A stretch of DNA of 64,000 bases from Parapedobacter sp964498395 (GTDB taxonomy: Bacteria > Bacteroidota > Bacteroidia > Sphingobacteriales > Sphingobacteriaceae), in NCBI GenBank assembly GCA_964498395.1, contig CAZCHE010000009.1, forward strand, positions 61,851 to 125,850, given 5' to 3'. Under the pieces are notes generated by a model. The model saw only the letters and a program-made list of their open reading frames with translations, searched no databases and was not told the origin of the DNA. How positions within the stretch are numbered: the stretch's first letter is position 1; each line of letters opens with the position of its first letter. Shown in pieces: positions 25,280 to 33,431 of the stretch. The translations under genes and the position numbers were made by a program.

Positions 25280-26527
25280 ATGGACAATACCACGAGTGTA
25301 GCGGCATGGATTACCGATGACGCTGCCGTATTCGGATTGCTGATGGTCATCCTAGCCATCGTTTTTTACACGTCTAATAGCCAATATTCCGGATTTAGGA
25401 AATTCTACACCATTCTCCCGCCGTTGCTTCTTTGCTACTTTGTGCCAGGCTTGTTCAATTCGTTTGGCGTGATATCGGGAAGCGATTCCAACCTGTACAG
25501 TATGAGTTCCAATTACTTGCTGCCAGCATGTTTGGTACTCTTCACGTTGAATATCAACTTCAGGGAAGTCTGGAAATTGCGCAAGAATGTCGGGATACTG
25601 TTCTTTACGGGAATGGTGGGCATTGTATTGGGTGGGCCGTTTGCCGTTTGGTTATTTTCGTTATTTGCCCCTGAAGTAGTCGGTGGTGACGTATGGAAGG
25701 GATTGGCCACGCTGGCGGGTTCTTGGATCGGTGGTGGGGCAAACCAAGCCGCACTGTTCCGTATTTTCGATCCCCCGGCAGAGATTTTTGCAGCGACGGT
25801 CGCGGTAGACGTATTTGTGGCCTACGGTTGGATGGCGATATTGCTTTATGGGGCTAGCAAACAGGCACAACTCGATCGTTATTTTAAAGCCGATGGTAAT
25901 CAAGTGGCAGAATTGACGCAGCGGATGGCGGACTTCGGCGGACAGACAACGAAAGCAGCCGAAACCAAGGATTATATCATCATGCTAGGCATTGCTTTTG
26001 GTGTGACCGGAATAGCGCATTTGCTTTCCGGTGTGATTGCAGATTATATCGCAGCCCATGCACCGCAACTCGATAAGTTTAGCCTGACGTCCAAGTTCTT
26101 CTGGCTCATCCTATTAGCCACATTGATGGGAGTGGGCCTGTCCTTCACCCGAGCCAGAAAGCTGGAACAGGTAGGAGCATCGCGCTTGGCTACCGTCTTC
26201 TTATACATCTTGATCGCCACCATCGGTATGCAGATGGATGTTTTTGCCATTATGGACAATCCCGCCCTGTTCTTGGTCGGCATCGTTTGGTTACTGTTCC
26301 ACATCGTGTTGCTATTCATCGTAGCCAAGCTGATCAAAGCGCCATTTTTCTTTTTTGCCATCGGCAGTATGGGAAATATCGGTGGGGTGGCATCGGCCTC
26401 TGTTACCGCGGGGGCTTTCCACACGGCATTGGTTCCGGTAGGGGTATTTATCTCGGTGTTCAGCTATGCCATTGGTACGTATGCCGGATACCTATGTGGC
26501 ATATTGATGCAGTGGGTAGCTCCATAG
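25280..26527 (+). CDS. DUF819-family polytopic membrane protein
   Basis: 415 residues with about ten hydrophobic helices. WKGLATLAGSWIGGGANQAAL (about 138-158) and SMGNIGGVASASVTAGAFH (about 366-384) are the glycine-rich repeated motifs of DUF819, a family of uncharacterised transporter-like proteins related in layout to LrgB/YjcL-type carriers. The glycine motifs occur once per half, consistent with an inverted-repeat transporter fold. It converges with the RDD gene, only 16 bases apart. No substrate can be inferred. Confidence 0.85.
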   Translation: MDNTTSVAAWITDDAAVFGLLMVILAIVFYTSNSQYSGFRKFYTILPPLLLCYFVPGLFNSFGVISGSDSNLYSMSSNYLLPACLVLFTLNINFREVWKLRKNVGILFFTGMVGIVLGGPFAVWLFSLFAPEVVGGDVWKGLATLAGSWIGGGANQAALFRIFDPPAEIFAATVAVDVFVAYGWMAILLYGASKQAQLDRYFKADGNQVAELTQRMADFGGQTTKAAETKDYIIMLGIAFGVTGIAHLLSGVIADYIAAHAPQLDKFSLTSKFFWLILLATLMGVGLSFTRARKLEQVGASRLATVFLYILIATIGMQMDVFAIMDNPALFLVGIVWLLFHIVLLFIVAKLIKAPFFFFAIGSMGNIGGVASASVTAGAFHTALVPVGVFISVFSYAIGTYAGYLCGILMQWVAP

Positions 26528-26543
26528 GGGTCGGGGCATCTGG

Positions 26544-27176
26544 TCAAATCAGCCGATCTTTAATCACCAATGTACCTGCTATTTTATCGTGCAGGCATTG
26601 CTGCCTTCGGTCAAAGAAGCCGATAAAGAAGCCGATACCAAGCGTAACAACACCCACCAGCTTGGCTAGATTACGCAAGATGGCTTTACCATAGCCAATG
26701 GGTTTCCCCTGTTCGTCCGTTACCTTCACGCCAATCAATAACTTGCCTACAGAGGCTTGTTTCTTGGACCCCTCCAAGGATACGCAGAAGATAAACTTAA
26801 AAATGGGTACAAGGACTAATCCCAATATCAGTGTCGGAATGCTTTCTTGGGTGTTTTCCACACCAGCCAGGTACACCGCAGCTAATACGGCATACATGCA
26901 AAAAGCGACGAAGTAATCGATGGCGGTAGAGAGCAGGCGCATGTCCAGTGATGCAAAATATTGAGGAGGGGTGGTCTGGTGCTGGATGTTTAAGCGCTTG
27001 CTCAGCGAGGCAATTTCTCGGAGCTCTTTAAATTCAGGTTGCCCCACAGGTTTGACAAAATCCGTGGGGCGAAGCCTCATGTTTCGCAACTCATCCAAGG
27101 TAAAAGGTCCTTTGGGCTTCCCTTGGATGACTACGTAATACCGGGTGGCGTCTCCGTCCTGTGGATTAGTCTCCAT
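26544..27176 (-). CDS. GYF_2 plus RDD domain membrane protein
   Basis: 210 residues from the ATG at 27176 (METNPQDGD). A short GYF_2-like domain (YYVVIQGKPKGPFTLDELRNM, about 13-33, continuing to about 60) is followed by an RDD membrane domain starting LDMRLLSTAIDYFVAF (about 78-93) with helices to about 195 and KLLIGVKVTDEQGKPIGYGKAILRNLAK (about 143-170). RDD proteins are membrane proteins of varied, mostly unknown role, some transport-linked. The start overlaps the end of the LiaF-like gene by 11 bases, so it belongs to the same envelope operon. Confidence 0.85.
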   Translation of the reverse strand: METNPQDGDATRYYVVIQGKPKGPFTLDELRNMRLRPTDFVKPVGQPEFKELREIASLSKRLNIQHQTTPPQYFASLDMRLLSTAIDYFVAFCMYAVLAAVYLAGVENTQESIPTLILGLVLVPIFKFIFCVSLEGSKKQASVGKLLIGVKVTDEQGKPIGYGKAILRNLAKLVGVVTLGIGFFIGFFDRRQQCLHDKIAGTLVIKDRLI

Positions 27177-28119
27177 AGCGTTTGACAGCAAAGGAACTCA
27201 ATCCGCCCTGTAAGTTAATGGTGAATCGGTTGGAAGCATCAGGATACCCTTCGGTGGTATACGATCCGTCAGCCTGCTTGGTGAAGCCCGGAAAATCCTT
27301 TGATGAAAGGCCTGATCGAACGACGATCCTACATGCCGCAGCGCGGGGTATTTCGATTTCGATACTGGCCACCCCTGATTCAACATTGATGGATGTTTCT
27401 TCCAAAGGCATCCCCAGTTTAGCCTCAAAAGAGGCTGCACCACCCTTGAAGGTGAGGTTACCCACTTTATACGAGGAAAGGTCAAAATCAGCCGCACCAG
27501 CTCCCATATCCAAATTGATATTCCATACCGGATGGCTATTCAGGCTGATTTTGGCCCAATTTTCGTCCGTATTGACTTTCCAATTGCCTTTTTCTTTACC
27601 TTTCATCTTAAAGGTAAGCGCTGTATTTGTACCACTCGTGGTAGACTGCAACTCATGCCCCCCGATGGTGCTACTGGCTTCCGCACTAAACAATTTATCG
27701 GTGGTGCCTTCGATCTCGTATTCCACGGCACCGCCTTGGATGGTCAGGCTAGCAGTGGTCGTGGTGCTGTCATAATCGTGGATGAAATTTCCTTTCGATG
27801 CTTCGATATGTTTTCTGGAATCCGGTGCGCGTTTTTCGGTACGCCAGCTTTTATTGCTAAACACCCACCAGTCGCTACGGGGAGGAAAAGTACCCCGGTA
27901 AGCGAGGAAGGCCAGTGCGGCTACGGTGACGACGATGGAAACGGCTGGACCGATACCTCGCTTGGGTACCAATAGATTGACCCCGATGACAATGAGAATG
28001 ATGGGCCACATGCTGAATACGGATCGCCAATAGAAATTAATGACGTTCAAATTGTCCAATAGCAGGGCGGTTCCCACAAACAGTAAGATAAGTCCCCAGC
28101 TTAGTTTTTCTTTGTTCAT
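27166..28119 (-). CDS. LiaF/DUF5668-like membrane protein
   Basis: 317 residues from the ATG at 28119 (MNKEKLSWGLILLFVG). The start is supported by its position 7 bases after the PspC stop, although the frame is open far upstream. The N-terminus is a LiaI/LiaF-type membrane region (about 7-75: LSWGLILLFVGTALLLDNLN, MWPIILIVIGVNLL, VSIVVTVAALAFLA), followed by a beta-rich region (about 115-317: GGAVEYEIEG, DMGAGAADFDLS, GGAASFEAKLG) resembling the LiaF C-terminal/adhesin-like fold. Such proteins occur in cell-envelope stress modules. The downstream RDD gene overlaps it. Confidence 0.82.
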   Translation of the reverse strand: MNKEKLSWGLILLFVGTALLLDNLNVINFYWRSVFSMWPIILIVIGVNLLVPKRGIGPAVSIVVTVAALAFLAYRGTFPPRSDWWVFSNKSWRTEKRAPDSRKHIEASKGNFIHDYDSTTTTASLTIQGGAVEYEIEGTTDKLFSAEASSTIGGHELQSTTSGTNTALTFKMKGKEKGNWKVNTDENWAKISLNSHPVWNINLDMGAGAADFDLSSYKVGNLTFKGGAASFEAKLGMPLEETSINVESGVASIEIEIPRAAACRIVVRSGLSSKDFPGFTKQADGSYTTEGYPDASNRFTINLQGGLSSFAVKRYGD

Positions 28120-28126
28120 GACCTCG

Positions 28127-28735
28127 TTATTTGGTATATGAATGTTGTTCGTCTCCGTTATCCTCGCTTTCCGTCGATTGCTCGGCCTGGTCAGTATACG
28201 GCCCTTGTTTTTCGAAAGAATGGTATTCGGTACGTTTCTTGCCTTCAAAAGCGCCGAAAATACTAGCCAGGCCCATGAGGATGATCAGCACCGGCCAAAA
28301 TCTGGCAAAATCACGCCAGTATAAAATATTCAACTGGTGAAATAGGAAAAACAACCCGATGGCGAGTAGGATAACACCGGCGACATACCGGTCCTTTGAT
28401 TTTTTTTGAGGAATCGGTTGGTCAAACGAATTACCAAGATCAGATGAATAAGGGCCACTGTAGTTGTAGCCATCTGGTTGTTCAGCGCCAGATGCTCGGT
28501 AATCGACGTCAAATGGATCCTGGGGTAATGTAAATGATTTCACCGGTAGGACGATCCACAAGATGACATACACCACAGGTCCGAAAAGACCTATCCCGGC
28601 GTAACCCGCAAAGAAAACACTGAAAATAAATGCAACCCGTACCCAGGTTTTATCGATGCCAAAATACGCGCCTAGCCCTGCACAGACGCCTGCTACGGCC
28701 CCCTCATGTGGTATGCGCTGAAGTTTCTTTTCCAT
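28127..28735 (-). CDS. PspC-domain envelope-stress membrane protein
   Basis: 202 residues from the ATG at 28735 (MEKKLQRIPHEGAVAGVCAGLG), preceded by GGAGG at good spacing; ATGs at 28750 and 28765 are alternatives and overlap the SDR gene. The PspC domain (about 1-62) has the typical AGVCAGLGAYFGIDKTWVRV and a membrane helix. After an acidic linker there is a second hydrophobic region (about 118-165) like the DUF5668 segment of the next gene, and a polar tail. PspC-like proteins respond to membrane stress. The next gene follows after 7 bases. Confidence 0.88.
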   Translation of the reverse strand: MEKKLQRIPHEGAVAGVCAGLGAYFGIDKTWVRVAFIFSVFFAGYAGIGLFGPVVYVILWIVLPVKSFTLPQDPFDVDYRASGAEQPDGYNYSGPYSSDLGNSFDQPIPQKKSKDRYVAGVILLAIGLFFLFHQLNILYWRDFARFWPVLIILMGLASIFGAFEGKKRTEYHSFEKQGPYTDQAEQSTESEDNGDEQHSYTK

Positions 28736-28751
28736 CGTACTGTCCTCCATA

Positions 28752-29471
28752 TTAAATATTGCCATACTTGGGTTTTATTATCAATTCTTCCACATTGGCC
28801 CCACTGCTTAGCTGTAGGCAGCCAACGATCGCTGAAGCGACATCTTCCGGTAGCACAAATTGATCCGCTGGAATTTCCGTGCCTTCCCAAGAAGAAGTCA
28901 GTGTGGAGCCGGGTACGATTTCGGTGACTTTTACACCGTACTGCCGTAATTCATCCCGCAACACATGAGTTAGACCCATCACCGCATATTTTGTTACAGT
29001 GTAGGTGCCAGCAGCAGATACAGGCTCACGACTGGCGATCGAACTGATATTGAACATGTGTCCTTTCCGGTGCTTACGCATATTGCGGCCAATGGCGCGA
29101 GACAGTAGGTGGGGAGTGTAATAGTTGACCTGCATCTGTATGTCGAAATCCTCATCGGTCTCGTCGAGGATGGAGACGGGGCGGAATATACCTACATTAT
29201 TGATGAGGATATCTAACGCCTCAACGTTGCGCTCCACCCATTCGATGAGTCCTTGCAACTGGGCCCGCTCAGCAAAGTCGCAGGCCATATATTGTACGTT
29301 AATGCCAGGATTGGTGGTTTCGAGTTGATTTTTCAAGCGCTCCAGCGCATTGGCATCACGAGCCGTGAGCAGCAAGTGGCAACCCAATTGACCTAACTGT
29401 TCGGCGGCGGCACGCCCCATCCCTTTGGTGGCACCGGTGATCAAGGCTGTTTTGGAAGTAAGATTTAGCAT
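28752..29471 (-). CDS. Short-chain dehydrogenase/reductase
   Basis: 239 residues from the ATG at 29471 (MLNLTSKTALITGATKGMGR), which places the nucleotide-binding TGxxxGxG motif at residues 12-20 as usual; the open frame runs 30 codons further upstream without family features. The classical SDR active site is present: NNVG (about 91-94), SS (about 138-139) and YTVTK (about 150-154, YxxxK). Substrate and cofactor preference are unknown. It overlaps or abuts the PspC gene and may be first in that operon. Confidence 0.92.
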   Translation of the reverse strand: MLNLTSKTALITGATKGMGRAAAEQLGQLGCHLLLTARDANALERLKNQLETTNPGINVQYMACDFAERAQLQGLIEWVERNVEALDILINNVGIFRPVSILDETDEDFDIQMQVNYYTPHLLSRAIGRNMRKHRKGHMFNISSIASREPVSAAGTYTVTKYAVMGLTHVLRDELRQYGVKVTEIVPGSTLTSSWEGTEIPADQFVLPEDVASAIVGCLQLSSGANVEELIIKPKYGNI

Positions 29472-29671
29472 ATCGGCATGTTTACAAAACCGTAAAAATA
29501 CGAAGTTTATAGTCAGTGGGTGCAAACATTGGTAGCATATCTCGGGTTTATCCATATGCATAGGTAAAGGGAAAACTCTGATTCGGCATCAATATTGTTT
29601 TGCTTCAGCTTAAAACCCTTATATTTCATCTGCATAATTTATTTTTCAACGGCCGATGCAGATGAGAGACC

Positions 29672-29701
29672 GATAAAATTGCTTTTATAAGCAATTTTAT
29701 C
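29672..29701. promoter_or_regulatory. Perfect 13-bp inverted repeat upstream of mlaE
   Basis: GATAAAATTGCTT (29672-29684) and its exact complement (29689-29701) are separated by TTAT. It lies 30 bases before the MlaE start in the region between divergent genes. It is AT-rich, with no T-run after it, so it is more like an operator than a terminator. Confidence 0.5.
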
Positions 29702-29731
29702 TAAGTTTATCCGACGATAGAAGGAGATTAT

Positions 29732-30466
29732 ATGTTTTTCAACTACTTTGGCAAATACCTGCTCCTGTTAAGGTCGGTCTTCAAGCGACCGGAAAAATGG
29801 AAGATTTATTGGAAGGAAATCATACATGAAATGAATGAGATCGGTGTAGGGTCATTGGGCCTGATTGCCATCATATCCACGTTTGTGGGTGCGGTAATGA
29901 CCATGCAGATTGCGTTTCAGTTGGTCTCCGACTTGATTCCAACTTCTGTTATCGGGCAGATAAACCGAGATTCCAGTATTTTGGAGCTGAGCCCTACCAT
30001 TACCGCCTTGGTATTGGCGGGTAAGGTAGGTTCCTCCATTTCTTCGCAGATTGGCTCCATGCGGGTGACAGAGCAGATCGATGCCCTTGAAATCATGGGC
30101 ATCAATGCCCCCGGATACTTGATACTCCCCAAAATATTGGCCGGCATCACCATGATTCCGATGTTGGTGATCATGTCTATTTTCCTCGCGTTAGTAGGGG
30201 GGCTTGCTGGCGGCGCACTTTCGGGAGCGGTTACCCCCACCGATTACATTAACGGTATTACCGATGGCTTTATCGGTTATACCGTTGCCGTGGCATTGGT
30301 CAAGGCATTTGTTTTCGGGTTTATCATCACTTCCGTATCGGCGTTCAAAGGGTTTTACGTGCGGGGAGGGGCACTGGAAGTCGGGCAGGCCAGTACCCGT
30401 GGGGTGGTGATCAGTTGCATCACGATACTGGTAGCCGACTATATTGTCACGGCGCTGATGCTTTGA
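29732..30466 (+). CDS. mlaE: MlaE-family ABC transporter permease (lipid trafficking)
   Basis: 244 residues, the family length. Features of the MlaE/YrbE permease are an N-terminal amphipathic part (about 1-40), GLIAIISTFVGAVMTMQIAFQL (about 43-64), LAGKVGSSISSQIGSMRVTEQIDALEIMGINAPGYLI (about 90-126, the coupling-helix region) and further helices to the C-terminus. MlaE/MlaF pairs move phospholipid between inner and outer membrane with an MCE-domain MlaD protein. The MlaF gene follows after 44 bases; no MlaD is present in the window. Confidence 0.94.
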   Translation: MFFNYFGKYLLLLRSVFKRPEKWKIYWKEIIHEMNEIGVGSLGLIAIISTFVGAVMTMQIAFQLVSDLIPTSVIGQINRDSSILELSPTITALVLAGKVGSSISSQIGSMRVTEQIDALEIMGINAPGYLILPKILAGITMIPMLVIMSIFLALVGGLAGGALSGAVTPTDYINGITDGFIGYTVAVALVKAFVFGFIITSVSAFKGFYVRGGALEVGQASTRGVVISCITILVADYIVTALML

Positions 30467-30510
30467 TGGTTTTAACGGATCATGATGATTGTTTTCTTGT
30501 TTCTTAGCAT

Positions 30511-31263
30511 ATGATAGAAGTCCAAAATATCCATAAGTCTTTCGGTGATAACCAAGTATTAAATGGCATAGATGCGACATTCAAAGCCGGTAAAATCAGC
30601 TTGATTATCGGAGGCTCCGGGTCTGGTAAAAGTACCTTGTTGAAATGCATGGTGGGATTGCATGCGCCTGATCAAGGGAAAGTGTTGTATCAAGGGGAAG
30701 ATTTTACGCGAATGGACTTTGAAAGCCGGATCCCCATTCGGAAGGAGATCGGTATGCTTTTCCAAAACTCGGCATTGTTTGATTCGATGACCGTCGAGCA
30801 GAACATCATTTTCCCCTTGGAGATGTTTACCGAAATGAGCAGGAGCGAGAAAATCGATCGGGCAAATTTTTGCTTGGAGCGTGTGAACCTCGCCGGGCGC
30901 AACCACTTGTACCCAGCGGAACTTTCCGGGGGAATGAAAAAGCGTGTCGGTATAGCCCGTGCCATCAGCATGAGCCCGAAATACCTTTTCGTTGACGAAC
31001 CTAACTCGGGACTGGATCCGGAAACGGCCATTGTGATTGATGAGTTGATTGCAGAACTGACCGAGGAGTACCAATGCACGACGGTGGTCGTGACGCATGA
31101 CATGAACTCGGTAATGGGTATTGGGGATTATATCCTGTTTCTGTACAAAGGAAAGAAATGGTGGGAGGGATCCAATAAGGAAATTGCGCATAGCGACGTA
31201 AAAGAGCTGAATGACTTCGTATTTGCCAGTCCGTTTATGAAAGCGGCGAAAGAACAGTTTTAA
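30511..31263 (+). CDS. mlaF: MlaF-family ABC transporter ATPase
   Basis: 250 residues. Walker A GGSGSGKST (about 35-43), Q-loop (MLFQNSALF), ABC signature LSGGMKKRVGIARAI (about 140-154), Walker B YLFVDEPNSGLDP (about 160-172) and the H-loop VTHDM (about 198) are all intact, so it should be an active ATPase driving the MlaE permease. NSALFDSMTVEQNIIFPLEM is typical of MlaF. Confidence 0.94.
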   Translation: MIEVQNIHKSFGDNQVLNGIDATFKAGKISLIIGGSGSGKSTLLKCMVGLHAPDQGKVLYQGEDFTRMDFESRIPIRKEIGMLFQNSALFDSMTVEQNIIFPLEMFTEMSRSEKIDRANFCLERVNLAGRNHLYPAELSGGMKKRVGIARAISMSPKYLFVDEPNSGLDPETAIVIDELIAELTEEYQCTTVVVTHDMNSVMGIGDYILFLYKGKKWWEGSNKEIAHSDVKELNDFVFASPFMKAAKEQF

Positions 31264-31478
31264 TGGAACGCTGATGATGCGGATCGGACGGATAATCGCT
31301 GATTTATAGACTAGCTGTATCGGATGAACAGCAACGAAGGAATCCGCGACTATCTGCCCAACTATTTCGATGCGGGCAAGCGTACGGGGCTGCGGGGCGC
31401 ATAAAATCTGTGTCATCCGCGTTCAATCTACTAGTGATGATCCTCCCAATTGGCGTCATCAGTGTTCAATTTTATCCC
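31264..31478. repeat. Degenerate 9/10-bp interspersed repeat region
   Basis: Units ending in GGAT or TGAT recur at 31272, 31281, 31290 and 31300. After about 90 unrelated bases, reverse-orientation units (TGTGTCATCC, GTTCAATC, GGCGTCATC) follow around 31390-31470. The same kind of tract occurs at 32505-32541. No gene is supported here. Confidence 0.5.
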
Positions 31479-31486
31479 TATCTTTG
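31479..31486 (+). promoter_or_regulatory. -7 promoter element of the methyltransferase gene
   Basis: TATCTTTG, a perfect TAnnTTTG match, 18 bases before the TTG start at 31505. It fixes that start, because in-frame starts further upstream would precede the promoter. Confidence 0.6.
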
Positions 31487-31504
31487 CAGCAAAAGATTCT
31501 CATT

Positions 31505-32401
31505 TTGGCAGACAACGGTATCCAACTTCTTACCCCGCAATATTGGAAAGATTATGAACTCATCGATTGCGGTGATTTCGAAAAACTTGAACGCTTCGGT
31601 AACGTGGTGCTGATTCGCCCTGAACCCCAAGCCGTATGGCCTAAGAACCTCCCGGAAACGGAGTGGACGAAGCGACATGATATCCGGTTTAAGGGGCGTT
31701 CAGCCACGAGTGGTGATTGGATAAAGAAAAATCCGAGGTCGCCCGACCGCTGGCACATTAGCTATGACAATGGGCAGGTGGCAATTAAATTCCGATTGGG
31801 GCTTACCGCATTCAAGCACGTGGGGATATTCCCCGAGCAAGCGGTAAACTGGGATTACATTTCGGAAACCATCAAGCAGTTCAACACCCCAACCCCCAAA
31901 GTGCTGAACCTTTTTGCGTATACTGGAGGCGCTTCGTTGGCTGCCAAAGCTGCCGGGGCGGATACCACGCACGTTGATTCCATCAAGCAGATCGTGACGT
32001 GGGCTAACGAAAACCAAGAGTTGTCAGACTTGTCTAATATCCGCTGGGTGGTTGAAGATGCGTTGAAATTTGTCAAGCGGGAAGTAAAACGCGGTAACAA
32101 GTACAACGGCATTATCCTTGACCCACCGGCTTATGGACATGGCCCGAAAGGGGAGAAGTGGAAACTCGAAGACCATATCGCAGAAATGATGCGCGACGTA
32201 GTACAACTCCTAGATCCCCAAGAACATTTTTTAATCCTCAATACATATTCCTTGGGCTTCTCCTCGGTCATCGTGGAGAATTTGGTGAAAGCGGCCTTCC
32301 CTCAAGCACAAAACCTAGAAACCGGTGAGTTATACCTACAGGCTACAGCGGGCAGCAAATTGCCGTTGGGGGTATTTGGTAAATTCAGGAAAACCAGTTG
32401 A
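31505..32401 (+). CDS. Class I SAM-dependent methyltransferase, RlmI-like (Methyltrans_SAM family)
   Basis: 298 residues from a TTG at 31505 (encoding LADNGIQLLTPQYW...), chosen because family similarity and the promoter at 31479-31486 both begin there; the frame is open for 45 more codons upstream. The SAM-binding motif is VLNLFAYTGGASLAAKAAGA (about 140-160), acidic HVDSIKQIVTWANEN follows, and the catalytic region is GIILDPPAYGHGPKGEKW (about 205-222). This layout matches RlmI-type RNA methyltransferases without the PUA domain. The RNA target is not known. Confidence 0.82.
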   Translation: MADNGIQLLTPQYWKDYELIDCGDFEKLERFGNVVLIRPEPQAVWPKNLPETEWTKRHDIRFKGRSATSGDWIKKNPRSPDRWHISYDNGQVAIKFRLGLTAFKHVGIFPEQAVNWDYISETIKQFNTPTPKVLNLFAYTGGASLAAKAAGADTTHVDSIKQIVTWANENQELSDLSNIRWVVEDALKFVKREVKRGNKYNGIILDPPAYGHGPKGEKWKLEDHIAEMMRDVVQLLDPQEHFLILNTYSLGFSSVIVENLVKAAFPQAQNLETGELYLQATAGSKLPLGVFGKFRKTS

Positions 32402-32402
32402 G

Positions 32403-32442
32403 AGGGGAGTAAGTGGAGTGGTTAAGTGAGTGAAGTAAGTAT
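32403..32442. repeat. GAGT-rich degenerate octamer tract
   Basis: 8-bp steps (GAGGGGAG, TAAGTGGA, GTGGTTAA, GTGAGTGA, AGTAAGTA) directly after the methyltransferase stop. It resembles the tract at 18067-18118. Confidence 0.4.
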
Positions 32443-32504
32443 CTGAGGGGTAATCCCACGCTCTTTCAAGCTTAATCTTGCCACAGGCGAGAGCAGTAGG
32501 CAAC

Positions 32505-32560
32505 AGTAAATCCGTGTCAATCCGCCCGATCTGTGTCATCCCTGCCTGCCGGCAGGCAGG
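32505..32560. repeat. ATCC-type 9/10-bp repeat ending in a perfect 20-bp palindrome
   Basis: ATCC/ATCT anchors occur at 32510, 32520, 32529 and 32538, followed by the perfect palindrome CCTGCCTGCCGGCAGGCAGG at 32541-32560. It lies in the convergent gap before the purU stop. There is no T-run, so it is not a standard terminator. Confidence 0.6.
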
Positions 32561-32579
32561 CGTGTTCTAGTTTTTAAAC

Positions 32580-33422
32580 CTATTCAAACACCACTGTCCT
32601 ATTACCCGTAATAATCACGCGGTCTTCAATAACCAGCGAAATCGCTTTGCTGAGCACGGCTTTTTCCACTTCTTTGCCAGCCCGTATCATATCTTTCACG
32701 GTGTAACTGTGGTTTACTGATCTGGTATCCTGTGCAATGATGGGGCCTTCATCTAGGTCATTGGTTACGAAATGTGCGGTGGCCCCGATGAGTTTCACGC
32801 CCCTCGCATGGGCCTGCTTATAGGGGTTGGCTCCGATGAATGCCGGTAGGAACGAATGGTGGATATTGATAATCCTAGCGGGGTAGTGTGCCACGAAATC
32901 CGGCGAAAGAATACGCATGAATTTAGCTAACACCAGGTAATCCGGATGGTAGGGGGCCAGCGTTTGAATGAGCTCCGCTTCAAAGTCTGCTTTGGACTTG
33001 CCTTCATGGTCTACGAAATGGAACGGGATGCCGAAGCGATCCGTAAAAGCACTCAAATGGTCGTAATTACCCACCACGCAACAAACCTCGGCACCCAAGG
33101 TGTTGAAGAAATGGCGAACGATGATATCACCGAGGCAATGGTGTTCTTTGGTCACTAAAACAGCTAGCCGCTTCTCCTGAGGTGGGTTTACCTGCACGAT
33201 GGCACCTTCTGGGAGCTCGTCAATCAATTCATAGGTCAATTGCTCGCTGTCCTTGGCCTTGCCGGCACACACGATGCGGACATAGAAGCGGTTTGCAGCT
33301 TCATCGACATACTCGCGCATCGTCACGATATTGAGTGAATGTCGTGCAACAATGTTGGAAATCAACGCGACCAAGCCCACGGCATCGCGGCATTGGATGA
33401 GGATCAAGGTTTGATTAGTCAT
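32580..33422 (-). CDS. purU: Formyltetrahydrofolate deformylase
   Basis: 280 residues. It hydrolyses 10-formyl-THF to THF and formate, supplying formate for purine synthesis and balancing one-carbon pools. An N-terminal ACT-type domain (about 1-85: LILIQCRDAVGLVALISNIV) precedes the formyltransferase domain with NIHHSFLPAFIGANPYKQAHARGV (about 185-208) and GATAHFVTNDLDEGPIIAQD (about 212-231), which carries the catalytic Asn, His and Asp. It starts 9 bases after the parE stop, so the two share a transcript. Confidence 0.96.
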   Translation of the reverse strand: MTNQTLILIQCRDAVGLVALISNIVARHSLNIVTMREYVDEAANRFYVRIVCAGKAKDSEQLTYELIDELPEGAIVQVNPPQEKRLAVLVTKEHHCLGDIIVRHFFNTLGAEVCCVVGNYDHLSAFTDRFGIPFHFVDHEGKSKADFEAELIQTLAPYHPDYLVLAKFMRILSPDFVAHYPARIINIHHSFLPAFIGANPYKQAHARGVKLIGATAHFVTNDLDEGPIIAQDTRSVNHSYTVKDMIRAGKEVEKAVLSKAISLVIEDRVIITGNRTVVFE

Positions 33423-33431
33423 GGCTTATGA

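Noticed and set aside
31324..31404. A 26-codon ORF (MNSNEGIRDYLPNYFDAGK...) before the methyltransferase gene
   Set aside because: It is short, lies within a repeat-rich gap, lacks a promoter match of its own and resembles no family I know. It could be a fragment of a lost gene.
30559..31416. Long minus-strand ORF opposite mlaF
   Set aside because: The plus strand carries a fully conserved ABC ATPase; the antisense frame is open only because of codon composition.
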